Origin: Lachnospiraceae bacterium
Lineage (GTDB): Bacteria; Bacillota; Clostridia; Lachnospirales; Lachnospiraceae
DNA length: 6,026 bases
NCBI GenBank assembly: GCA_024403585.1
Contig: JAKSRN010000117.1
Coordinates: 1 to 6,026 of the forward strand
Reading direction: 5' to 3'
A program made the translations under genes and the position numbers. Below, piece after piece: positions 1-6,014 of the stretch (positions within the stretch are counted from its first letter, which is position 1; each line of letters begins with the position of its first letter). A model generated the notes under the pieces. The model did not search any database and was not told the origin of the DNA. It saw only the letters and a list, made by a program, of their open reading frames with translations.

Positions 1-39
1 CAAGGGTTTTAACCACTTTATTGGCTAACCCATGAATAA

Positions 40-165
40 TTTAGGATAAGTATTCGGGCTTGTCAGAAAGCCATGCTGGCTTTAGACAAGTACCAGATTT
101 TCGTGAACATGAAGGAAGTGGAATACAAAGGTCCGCTTCACTATTATGATAAGGAAAGACTATGA
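40..165 (+). pseudogene. Possible 3' remnant of an unidentified gene, or a small ORF, overlapping the trmO start
   Basis: This frame is open from just after a TAA at 37-39 to a TGA at 163-165, which overlaps the next gene's ATG as ATGA. The first in-frame ATG is at 73, with no convincing SD before it. The C-terminal peptide (ending NMKEVEYKGPLHYYDKERL) has a Lys/Glu/Tyr-rich, coding-like composition, and the ATGA overlap is typical of translationally coupled genes. However, all three forward frames carry stops within 1-49 (frame 1 at 10-12 and 37-39; frame 2 at 26-28 and 47-49; frame 3 at 33-35 and 42-44), so a single frameshift cannot connect it to a gene entering from the left. I do not recognise the family. 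It could be a decayed C-terminus, a genuine 30-41 aa ORF, or chance. Confidence 0.3.
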
Positions 166-851
166 ATGAACAATATACAATCAGGAAAATCGCAGAGATC
201 CATACCGATTTTCCTACCAAGTTTGGAATCCCGAGGCAGAGTGGAGTTGTAAAGGAACTGACAGCTAAGATCGTCTTCGAACCGGAATTCCGGAATCCGG
301 ATGCGGTGAGAGGGCTGGAGGAATATACCCATATCTGGCTGATCTGGCAGTTTTCTGAGGCAGTAAGAGACAGCTGGTCTCCCACCGTGCGCCCGCCGAA
401 GCTCGGGGGGAACGTGAGAAAAGGGGTATTTGCCACAAGATCTCCTTTCCGGCCTAATGCAATCGGGCTGTCCAGTGTGCAGCTGATCCGAGTGATCCCG
501 GAATCTCCTGAAGGGCCGGTTTTGCTGGTGGCGGGTGCAGATCTGATGGATGGAACGCCCATCTACGATATCAAACCCTATATCCCTTATGCGGACAGCC
601 ATCCGGAAGCATCGGGAAGCTTTACAGATCAGACTATTCTGATGTCGCTTCCGGTGGAGGATCCATGTGGTTTCCTGAGTCTTCTTCCGGAAGAGAAAAG
701 AGAGGCCTTGAAAGGCGTGCTTTCTCAGGATCCGCGTCCCGGCTATCAGAAGGATCCTGACCGGGTGTACGGTTTCCCTTTTGCAGGCTTTGAGGTGAAA
801 TTCCGGGTTCCGGGTGATCATGTTCTGATCTGCGGACTGGAGAGTGGCTGA
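162..851 (+). CDS. trmO: tRNA (adenine(37)-N6)-methyltransferase, TrmO/TsaA (YaeB) family
   Basis: The family uses SAM to methylate N6 of the t6A37 base in threonine tRNAs, giving m6t6A next to the anticodon; it is cytosolic and folds as a beta-barrel rather than a Rossmann methyltransferase. The 229-aa product shows the family signatures: FGIPRQ (21-26), EEYTHIWLIW (53-62), RPPKLGG (77-83), the core RKGVFATRSPFRPNAIGLS (86-104) and DLMDGTPIYDIKPYIPYAD (127-145). The C-terminal TsaA extension includes DPRPGY (190-195). Length fits full-size YaeB proteins rather than the short archaeal forms. The start at 162 has AAGGA at 151-155, a 6-nt spacer, and overlaps the preceding stop. Its own stop overlaps the radical SAM start as TGATG, so the two are probably translated from one message. 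Family assignment is firm; the tRNA substrate is inherited from E. coli work. Confidence 0.93.
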   Translation: MNEQYTIRKIAEIHTDFPTKFGIPRQSGVVKELTAKIVFEPEFRNPDAVRGLEEYTHIWLIWQFSEAVRDSWSPTVRPPKLGGNVRKGVFATRSPFRPNAIGLSSVQLIRVIPESPEGPVLLVAGADLMDGTPIYDIKPYIPYADSHPEASGSFTDQTILMSLPVEDPCGFLSLLPEEKREALKGVLSQDPRPGYQKDPDRVYGFPFAGFEVKFRVPGDHVLICGLESG

Positions 852-1798
852 TGGAGATGGAAAGAATGGAATTGGATATAGAGAATAAGAAGGAACAAGA
901 AGACAGACAGGCAGAAGGCTGCAGAATCTGTCCGAGAGAGTGTGGTGTCCTTCGTGAAGATGGAAAAAGAGGCTATTGCGGTGTGGATGCAAAAATCCGT
1001 CTGTCCAGAGCTGCCCTCCATATGTGGGAGGAGCCATGTATATCCGGCGAGCAGGGGTCCGGAGCGGTCTTTTTTGCAGGCTGCCCCATGCATTGTGTTT
1101 ATTGCCAGAATTATGAGATTGCAGGCGGAAGAGGAAAAGAGGTCTCGTTGGAGAGACTGACGGAAATCTTTCTGGAACTGCAGGGTAAAGGAGCCAATAA
1201 TATCAATCTGGTCACACCTACCCACTATTCGCCGGCAATCCTGCAGGCAGTGAAGGCTGCCAGGGAAAGAGGTCTTACAGTTCCGGTTGTTTACAATTGC
1301 AGCGGCTATGAAGCTGTGGATACTTTGCGGAAACTGGAAGGAATTGTGGATATCTACCTTACAGATTACAAGTATCCGGATGCGGAAGGGGCAGAGAAGT
1401 ATTCCCATGCACCAGACTATCCGGAAGTTGCCATGGCTGCGTTGGAAGAGATGGTCCGCCAGCAGCCGGAAGCAGTCTTTGATGAGACCGGTTTGATGAA
1501 AAAAGGCGTGATTGTCCGCCACCTGCTTTTGCCGGGAAGAGTGAAGGCGGGCAAGGAGGTTGTCCGCAGAGTATATGAAAAATTCGGAAATCAGGTTTAC
1601 TTAAGTCTGATGAACCAGTATACTCCATTTGAACAGGTAGGAAAGCGGTATCCGGAGCTGGCAAGGCGGGTGACAGACCGTGAATATGGGAAGCTTCTTA
1701 CCTATGCCATGGATCTGGGGGTGGAACATGGCTTTTTCCAGGAGGGTGATACCGCTGAAGAAAGCTTTATTCCCGCTTTCGATTACGAAGGCGTCTGA
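851..1798 (+). CDS. PflX-like radical SAM protein (COG1313, pyruvate formate-lyase activase-like), function unknown
   Basis: A 315-aa radical SAM enzyme. The cluster-binding C-x3-C-x2-C motif is in GCPMHCVYCQN (C78, C82, C85), which holds the SAM-cleaving 4Fe-4S centre. Upstream is a second conserved Cys set, CRICPRECG...GYCG (C24, C27, C31, C43), typical of COG1313 and possibly binding another metal or Fe-S site. Further conserved blocks are NLVTPTHY (119-126), YNCSGYE (148-154), DIYLTDYKY (167-175), RHLLLPG and LSLMNQYTP. The family resembles glycyl-radical activases, but its substrate is not established and no glycyl-radical enzyme lies in this window. The start at 851 overlaps the trmO stop (TGATG) and has GGAGAG at 839-844, 6 nt upstream. 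ATGs at 857 and 866 are alternatives, and the acidic/basic first ~20 residues look variable. Radical SAM membership is near certain; naming it an activase would be over-annotation. Confidence 0.9.
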   Translation: MEMERMELDIENKKEQEDRQAEGCRICPRECGVLREDGKRGYCGVDAKIRLSRAALHMWEEPCISGEQGSGAVFFAGCPMHCVYCQNYEIAGGRGKEVSLERLTEIFLELQGKGANNINLVTPTHYSPAILQAVKAARERGLTVPVVYNCSGYEAVDTLRKLEGIVDIYLTDYKYPDAEGAEKYSHAPDYPEVAMAALEEMVRQQPEAVFDETGLMKKGVIVRHLLLPGRVKAGKEVVRRVYEKFGNQVYLSLMNQYTPFEQVGKRYPELARRVTDREYGKLLTYAMDLGVEHGFFQEGDTAEESFIPAFDYEGV

Positions 1799-1925
1799 GG
1801 AGCAGCCTCGTGTTCATGAGCATGAAGCGTAGCGGAGAGATATGTCCGCTTAACTTAGTGAGTAAGCGCAGTAAAAAACGAAAGAAAGATGCGTTCACAT
1901 AGAGAATAATACAGAGGAGAACAGT
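1799..1925 (+). repeat. Intergenic region with inverted repeats and an imperfect direct repeat
   Basis: This gap holds several paired elements. TTCATG (1813-1818) and CATGAA (1821-1826) are inverted around AG. AGCGGA (1831-1836) pairs with TCCGCT (1845-1850) around an 8-nt loop. TTAACT (1850-1855) pairs with AGTAA (1861-1865) with one bulged A, and GCG (1827-1829) could close the set with CGC (1867-1869) as a small three-way junction. The segments beginning at 1813 and 1851 also align loosely as direct repeats (ATGAGCATGAAGCGTAG against GTGAGTAAGCGCAG). No T-run follows, so this is not an obvious terminator, and I found no convincing promoter. The rlmI SD (AGGAG, 1915-1919) lies at its right end. 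It could be a dispersed intergenic repeat family, but one copy cannot show that. Confidence 0.4.
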
Positions 1926-3128
1926 ATGAGTCTGGGTATTGTTACATTAAAGAAGGGAGAGGGACGACTCCTGAAAGCCGGAGGTGCATGGATCTTTGAC
2001 AATGAGATCGATTCTGTGACCGGCACATTTGAGAATGGTGATATCGTCCTTGTAAGAGATTTTGACGGATATCCTATGGGAAGAGGATTTTATAACAGCA
2101 ATTCCAAAATCCGTGTCCGTGTGATGACAAGAAACATTGATCAGGAGATTGATGAGGAGTTTCTGCGTATGCGTGTGAAGAATGCATGGCAGTACAGAAA
2201 GGACACTGTTGATACCAGCAGCTGCCGCCTGATCTTTGGCGAAGCAGATTTTCTGCCGGGTCTTACCATTGATAAATATGAAGATATTCTGGTAGTAGAG
2301 TCTCTGGCGCTTGGAATCGACAAGATGAAAGAGACGATCCTGAAACTTTTGAAGGAAGTACTGGCAGAGGATGGTATTCAGATTCGCGGAGTCTATGAGA
2401 GAAGCGACGCGAAGGAGCGGCTCAAAGAGGGTATGGAGCGTGTGAAGGGCTTCATCGGACCTGAATTCGATACCAATGTTGAGATTGTGGAAAATGGCGT
2501 AAAATATCTGGTGGATGTAAAGGACGGACAGAAAACAGGCTTCTTCCTGGATCAGAAGTATAACCGTCTTGCCATGCACCGCCTTTGCAAGGGGAAAAGA
2601 GTGCTGGACTGCTTTACCCATATGGGAACCTTTGCGTTAAATGCAGGAATCGCCGGAGCAGCTGAGGTTACAGGTCTGGATATCTCTGAATATGCTGTGG
2701 AACAGGCAACCGAGAATGCAAAGAGAAACAATCTGCAGGATACAGTGCATTTTCGCGCTGCAGATGTGTTTGATGAGCTCCCTCGTCTGGCTGAGGCAGG
2801 TGAGCAGTATGATGTGGTGATCCTGGATCCGCCGGCATTTACCAAGTCCAGAAAAACCATTAAAAATGCTGAAAAGGGCTACCGCGAGATCAATATCAAG
2901 GGAATGAAACTGGTGAAGGACGGAGGCTATCTGGCCACCTGTTCCTGCTCTCACTATATGGATTACGAAAACTTTACAAAAGTCATCGGCCAGGCGGCAA
3001 AGAGTGCCCACAAACGCCTGCGTCAGGTGGAATTCCGTACCCAGTCCCCGGATCATCCGATCCTCTGGGCTGCCGATGAGAGCTACTACCTGAAGTTTTA
3101 TATCTTCCAGGTCTGTGACGCAAAATAA
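1926..3128 (+). CDS. rlmI: Class I SAM-dependent rRNA methyltransferase, RlmI-like (23S rRNA m5C)
   Basis: A 400-aa protein, close to E. coli RlmI (YccW), which makes 5-methylcytosine at C1962 of 23S rRNA. The order is an N-terminal PUA RNA-binding domain (about 1-75), a linker/EEHEE-like region, and a Rossmann methyltransferase domain. Visible motifs are the family hallmark DGQKTGFFLDQ (200-210), SAM motif I VLDCFTHMGTFAL (226-238), the acidic loop LDIS (251-254), motif IV LDPPAF (300-305), and TCSCSHY (338-344), which contains the cysteines expected to act in m5C catalysis. Motif I reads THMGTF where better-known members have a YTGGF-like sequence. The start at 1926 has AGGAG (1915-1919) with a 6-nt spacer. 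It may be read through from the radical SAM gene or have its own promoter; none is clear. Family is firm, but the exact target cytosine in this organism is inferred. Confidence 0.9.
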   Translation: MSLGIVTLKKGEGRLLKAGGAWIFDNEIDSVTGTFENGDIVLVRDFDGYPMGRGFYNSNSKIRVRVMTRNIDQEIDEEFLRMRVKNAWQYRKDTVDTSSCRLIFGEADFLPGLTIDKYEDILVVESLALGIDKMKETILKLLKEVLAEDGIQIRGVYERSDAKERLKEGMERVKGFIGPEFDTNVEIVENGVKYLVDVKDGQKTGFFLDQKYNRLAMHRLCKGKRVLDCFTHMGTFALNAGIAGAAEVTGLDISEYAVEQATENAKRNNLQDTVHFRAADVFDELPRLAEAGEQYDVVILDPPAFTKSRKTIKNAEKGYREINIKGMKLVKDGGYLATCSCSHYMDYENFTKVIGQAAKSAHKRLRQVEFRTQSPDHPILWAADESYYLKFYIFQVCDAK

Positions 3129-3198
3129 AGAAAATGCTTTCTGACAGAAGGAAGCAGCAAGAACTTCTGAATAAGAGTAAAGCTTTAAGGAGACAAAG

Positions 3199-3927
3199 AT
3201 GTTTGGTTTTGGAACAATTCTTAATGTGGTGCTGATCGTAGTGGGAGGCATCGCAGGCATTTTCACCGGAAGGATCCTGACAGAATCACTGAAGGATACA
3301 CTGATGAAGACATCCGGTGTCTGTGTTATGTTTATCGGTATTGCAGGAACCCTGTCCAAGATGCTGGTGATCACTGCAGACGGGGGAATCTCAACCAGGG
3401 GAACGATGCTGATGATCGTCTCCATTGCAATAGGAACTGTGATCGGAGAATTCTGCCGCATTGAGGATGGAATGGAATATTTCGGTGTCTGGCTGAAGCA
3501 GAAGACAGGCAATGCGAAAGATAAAAAATTTGTAGATGCCTTTGTTACGGCAACACTTACGGTATGTATCGGTGCTATGGCGGTGGTGGGATCGATCCAG
3601 GATGGCATCATGGGAGATTACTCGATTCTGGCAGCCAAGGCTGTATTGGACCTGATCATTATCATGATGATGGCGGCATCCATGGGAAAGGGATGTGCAT
3701 TCTCTGCGATCCCAGTGGGAATCTTTCAGGGAACCATCACAGTGATCGCGCATTTTGCCGGGGCAAATGTTACCGATCTGACACTGGATACCCTCTCTTT
3801 CGTGGGGAATATCCTGATCTTCTGCGTCGGCGTCAATCTGGTGTGGGGAAAGAAGATCAAGGTAGGTAGTATGCTGCCGGCATTGATCGTCGCTGTATTG
3901 ATGGCAAAATTCGGATATTTCAGGTGA
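3199..3927 (+). CDS. DUF554 family integral membrane protein (YqgA/YdfK-like)
   Basis: A 242-aa, strongly hydrophobic protein with roughly seven membrane segments (near 5-24, 38-57, 68-85, 113-132, 142-162, 168-187, 199-216, and a C-terminal segment at 224-240). The DUF554 signature is clear: GTILNVVLIVVGGIAG (5-20) at the N-terminus, IGTVIGE (78-84), the central CIGAMAVVGSIQDG (123-136) followed by LAAKAVLD (144-151), and IPVGIFQG (171-178). No transport substrate or activity is established for the family, and none is implied here. The start at 3199 has AAGGAGA (3187-3193) with a 5-nt spacer. The 70-nt gap after rlmI contains a 6-bp hairpin (3137-3142 with 3146-3151) without a T-run, so read-through from rlmI is plausible. 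The stop lies 1 nt before the phased repeats that precede the phosphate symporter. Confidence 0.88.
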   Translation: MFGFGTILNVVLIVVGGIAGIFTGRILTESLKDTLMKTSGVCVMFIGIAGTLSKMLVITADGGISTRGTMLMIVSIAIGTVIGEFCRIEDGMEYFGVWLKQKTGNAKDKKFVDAFVTATLTVCIGAMAVVGSIQDGIMGDYSILAAKAVLDLIIIMMMAASMGKGCAFSAIPVGIFQGTITVIAHFAGANVTDLTLDTLSFVGNILIFCVGVNLVWGKKIKVGSMLPALIVAVLMAKFGYFR

Positions 3928-3928
3928 G

Positions 3929-3969
3929 TTTGCGACAAGTTTACGAGAAGTTTGCGAAAACGGTTGCGA
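3929..3969 (+). promoter_or_regulatory. Four phased 7-bp direct repeats (TTTGCGA type), candidate Pho-box-like operator
   Basis: The copies are TTTGCGA (3929-3935), TTTACGA (3940-3946), TTTGCGA (3951-3957) and GTTGCGA (3963-3969), separated by spacers CAAG, GAAG and AAACG. Start-to-start distances are 11, 11 and 12 bp, about one helical turn, so all copies lie on one DNA face. A 7-bp repeat with a ~4-bp spacer is the geometry of E. coli Pho boxes and resembles the 11-bp-period TTnACA repeats bound by B. subtilis PhoP. The array sits upstream of a Na+/Pi symporter gene. The repeat is seen directly; binding by a PhoB/PhoP-type regulator is inferred, since the core TTTGCGA differs from the known consensus sequences. 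Confidence 0.5.
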
Positions 3970-3978
3970 AATGTTGTA

Positions 3979-3984
3979 TTTAAT
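3979..3984 (+). promoter_or_regulatory. Candidate -10 box (TTTAAT) of the phosphate symporter promoter
   Basis: TTTAAT matches TATAAT at five of six positions and begins 9 nt after the last phased repeat. At the normal spacing the -35 position (about 3956-3961, GAAAAC) does not look like TTGACA. That is what an activator-dependent promoter, with repeats replacing the -35 box, would show. The expected transcription start is near 3991, giving a leader of about 150 nt. An AT-rich alternative lies at 3988-3994. Confidence 0.35.
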
Positions 3985-3997
3985 GTGAAAATATGTG

Positions 3998-4017
3998 GTA
4001 GGTAAGGGTTTGCCTAC
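3998..4017 (+). promoter_or_regulatory. Leader hairpin 1 upstream of the phosphate symporter
   Basis: GTAGGTAA (3998-4005) pairs with TTGCCTAC (4010-4017) as an 8-bp stem with one G-U pair and a GGGT loop. It is followed by a purine-rich stretch rather than a T-run, so it is not a terminator. Confidence 0.45.
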
Positions 4018-4036
4018 GGAAAAAGAAAAGTGGATA

Positions 4037-4058
4037 CCTGACACAGAGGTTTGTCAGG
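4037..4058 (+). promoter_or_regulatory. Leader hairpin 2 upstream of the phosphate symporter
   Basis: CCTGACA (4037-4043) and TGTCAGG (4052-4058) form a perfect 7-bp stem with an 8-nt loop. The loop's AGGT (4047-4050) could instead pair with ACCT (4066-4069), so an alternative fold exists. Confidence 0.5.
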
Positions 4059-4070
4059 AGTGGTAACCTG

Positions 4071-4095
4071 CGGAAAAGGGACTGTCTCTGATCCG
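4071..4095 (+). promoter_or_regulatory. Leader hairpin 3 upstream of the phosphate symporter
   Basis: CGGA (4071-4074) pairs with TCCG (4092-4095). After a 2x2 internal loop (AA/GA), AGGGA (4077-4081) pairs with TCTCT (4085-4089, one G-U) around a 3-nt loop. The TCTCT arm could alternatively pair with GGAGA at 4124-4128, inside the SD of the next gene. The known riboswitch consensus sequences I can recall do not match. Confidence 0.35.
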
Positions 4096-4120
4096 TGCAA
4101 CTTACGTGTTAATAGTTTAT

Positions 4121-4127
4121 GGAGGAG
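4121..4127 (+). promoter_or_regulatory. Shine-Dalgarno site that decides the symporter start codon
   Basis: GGAGGAG lies 12 nt before the ATG at 4140 but overlaps and follows the upstream in-frame ATG at 4119, whose codons 2 and 3 (GAG GAG) are this very motif. No SD is visible before 4119 (TTAATAGTTT). This favours initiation at 4140. Confidence 0.6.
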
Positions 4128-4139
4128 AGTTATAGAGTT

Positions 4140-5966
4140 ATGATCTCAACTATTACGCTGATTCTCAAGCTGCTTTGCGGTGTGTCCCTGTTCCTGTATG
4201 GAATGACAGTAATGGGCGATGGATTGAAGATGGCAGCTGGAAACAAACTGGAATCGCTTTTGTATAAGCTGACCAGTACCCCGATCAAGGGAATTCTTTT
4301 AGGTATGGTCGTTACAGCGATCATCCAGTCTTCATCCGCTACAACAGTAATGGTAGTCGGATTCGTAAACTCCGGTATGATGAAGGTAGCTCAGGCGATC
4401 GGTATCGTCATGGGATCCAACATCGGAACAAGTATTACAGGATGGATCCTCAGCCTGTCTTACATTGAGGGATCACAGGGTATTGCGGCTCTGTTATCCA
4501 CTTCTACAATTTCAGCCATCGTTGCGATTGTAGGTATTATCTTCATGAAATTCCTGAAGAAACCGGGTCTGAAACACTTAGGAGCCATCATGCTTGGTTT
4601 TGCAGTCCTGATGACTGGTATGCAGACCATGAGTGGTGCCATGTCACCTTTGAAGGACAGCCCGAAATTTATTTCTCTGCTGACATCCTTCGCAAATCCT
4701 TTCATCGGAATCCTGATCGGTGTTGTATTCACTGCAATCCTTCAGAGTGCATCTGCATCTGTCGGTATCCTTCAGGCACTGTCCGTAACAGGAGGAATTT
4801 CCTTCGCAACAGCACTTCCGATCACAATGGGTATCGGTGTCGGTGCAGCTGCTCCGGTTCTTCTTTCTTCCATCGGAACAAACAAGAACGGTAAAAGAAC
4901 AGCACTTGTGTATCTTCTGAACGACCTGATCGGTATGTGTGTCTGGTCTGTGATCTTTTATGCGGCGAATGCCATCGTGGGTGGTTTTGGTTTCATGGGA
5001 ATCACAATGTCCCCTGTCAGAATCGCGATCCTGAACTCCGGATACCGTATTCTGAATATCATGACCCTGAGTCCGTTCATCAAACAGATTGAAAAACTGG
5101 TATACTTCCTTGTAAAAGATACAGACGAGGATACAGAAGAGGACAAAGAGTTTGCACTTCTGGATGACCGTTTCCTGAAATATCCGGATCTGGCTCTGGC
5201 ACAGACTCAGGCTGTCATCAACAGCATGGCTTCCAAGACCAGAAAGAATATCTTCCGTGCCATGAACCTTATGGGTGAGTATGACGAGAAGAAATTTGAG
5301 AGGGTAGTGCAGAGAGAGAATCTGCTGGACAAATATGAGGACAAGATTGGTGCCTACATGCTGCAGGTTACCGCAAACCAGCTGTCTTCCAAACAGTCTG
5401 CAAGAGCAACAAAATACTTGCACTGCCTCAGCGACTTTGAGCGTCTGGGAGATCATTCCGCAGGACTTGCTTATGTTGCAAAAGAACTGAAAGAGAAACA
5501 GATCAGCTTCTCACCGGCAGCAAGATCCGAACTTCAGGTTCTGTTCAAATCCATTCGTGAAATCGTAGATCTGACTTACGAAAGCTTTACAAAGGATGAT
5601 ATGGAAGCTGCTCCAAAGGTTGAGCCAATGCGTCGTATCATCATTGCTATGTGCGGCGAGCTGAAAACCCGTCATGTAGTTCGTCTTCAGCAGGGAAAAT
5701 GTTCCATCGGACAGGGCTTCCCATTCAATGACGTACTGACCAATGCGGAGCGTATCGCAGCACACTGTTCCAATATCGCTATTGCAGTGGTAGAGCAGGA
5801 GCAGGAAAGAGTAGACGCACATGCGTATGCAAAAACCATCAAAGGTATGGAGACAGTAAACTTCGAAGAAGTATTCAATACCTTTGCAGAGAAATATGAG
5901 CTTCCAAGCCTTCAGGAAATTGATCAGATGGCTGAGGAAAAAACCATATTTGATGATGAGGAGTGA
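4140..5966 (+). CDS. Na+/phosphate symporter with C-terminal PhoU-like domain (NptA/NptII-type, Na/Pi cotransporter II family)
   Basis: From the start at 4140 the product has 608 residues and sits in the membrane, where the family imports phosphate with sodium. The transport half (about 1-325) has two inverted repeats, each with the family's Q-S-x-S-A element: QSSSATTVM (63-71) and QSASASVGI (202-210). GSNIGTS (92-98) and GVGAAAPVLLSSIGTNKNGK (233-252) are the companion motifs. The soluble C-terminal part (about 350-570) is helical and PhoU-like, with ERLGDHS (434-440) in repeat one and ERIAAHC (537-543) in repeat two. The latter has Ala where an acidic ExxxD residue is usual. PhoU domains are thought to tune phosphate uptake or signalling. 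An in-frame ATG at 4119 would add seven residues (MEESYRV) but lacks an SD. Upstream are phased repeats and a hairpin-rich leader, suggesting its own phosphate-responsive promoter. Family certain; ion coupling inferred. Confidence 0.92.
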   Translation: MISTITLILKLLCGVSLFLYGMTVMGDGLKMAAGNKLESLLYKLTSTPIKGILLGMVVTAIIQSSSATTVMVVGFVNSGMMKVAQAIGIVMGSNIGTSITGWILSLSYIEGSQGIAALLSTSTISAIVAIVGIIFMKFLKKPGLKHLGAIMLGFAVLMTGMQTMSGAMSPLKDSPKFISLLTSFANPFIGILIGVVFTAILQSASASVGILQALSVTGGISFATALPITMGIGVGAAAPVLLSSIGTNKNGKRTALVYLLNDLIGMCVWSVIFYAANAIVGGFGFMGITMSPVRIAILNSGYRILNIMTLSPFIKQIEKLVYFLVKDTDEDTEEDKEFALLDDRFLKYPDLALAQTQAVINSMASKTRKNIFRAMNLMGEYDEKKFERVVQRENLLDKYEDKIGAYMLQVTANQLSSKQSARATKYLHCLSDFERLGDHSAGLAYVAKELKEKQISFSPAARSELQVLFKSIREIVDLTYESFTKDDMEAAPKVEPMRRIIIAMCGELKTRHVVRLQQGKCSIGQGFPFNDVLTNAERIAAHCSNIAIAVVEQEQERVDAHAYAKTIKGMETVNFEEVFNTFAEKYELPSLQEIDQMAEEKTIFDDEE

Positions 5967-5989
5967 TCCGGTTATCTCTGTCGGAGAAG

Positions 5990-6014
5990 ACTCCCACCTC
6001 TATAGGTGGTGAGT
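5990..6014 (+). repeat. Strong hairpin with a bulged T after the symporter gene (terminator-like stem or IS200/IS605-type end)
   Basis: ACTCCCACCT (5990-5999) pairs with AGGTGG (6004-6009) and GAGT (6011-6014), giving 10 bp around a CTAT loop with one unpaired T at 6010. It begins 23 nt after the symporter stop. The following bases are AAAAACAAATCA, so there is no T-run and it is not a standard intrinsic terminator in either direction. A hairpin with an extrahelical T is also the form recognised by IS200/IS605 TnpA and by REP-associated transposases, but no transposase is visible before the window ends. Confidence 0.45.

Noticed and set aside
4..31. Inverted repeat GGGTT (4-8) / AACCC (27-31) as a terminator of an upstream gene
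   Set aside because: The arms are short, the loop is 18 nt and no T-run follows; with no upstream context the call cannot be supported.
21..49. Promoter for trmO from TTGGCT (21-26) and TAGGAT or GGATAA
   Set aside because: The spacing is 15 or 17 nt but the -10 match is poor, and the region may lie inside a decayed gene.
144..1037. Long minus-strand frames opposite trmO and the radical SAM gene (297 and 234 codons)
   Set aside because: They span two real + strand genes, lack family features, and are rich in Cys/His/Arg as expected of shadow frames.
942..1496. Two short + strand frames inside the radical SAM gene (942-1160 and 1287-1496)
   Set aside because: They are in another frame of a gene whose full set of motifs is intact, so they are not evidence of a frameshift or nested gene.
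3129..3198. Possible terminator after rlmI (stem 3137-3142 with 3146-3151)
   Set aside because: The stem is only 6 bp with a G-U pair and a 3-nt loop, and no T-run follows.
2637..3611. 324-codon minus-strand frame across rlmI and DUF554
   Set aside because: It crosses the intergenic gap of two well-supported genes, with no recognisable domain; the minus-strand frames inside the symporter (for example 4644-5456) are the same kind of shadow.
3929..3969. CRISPR array or replication iterons
   Set aside because: The units are only 7 bp with 4-5 bp spacers, far too short for CRISPR, and no replication gene is present; a regulator site fits better.
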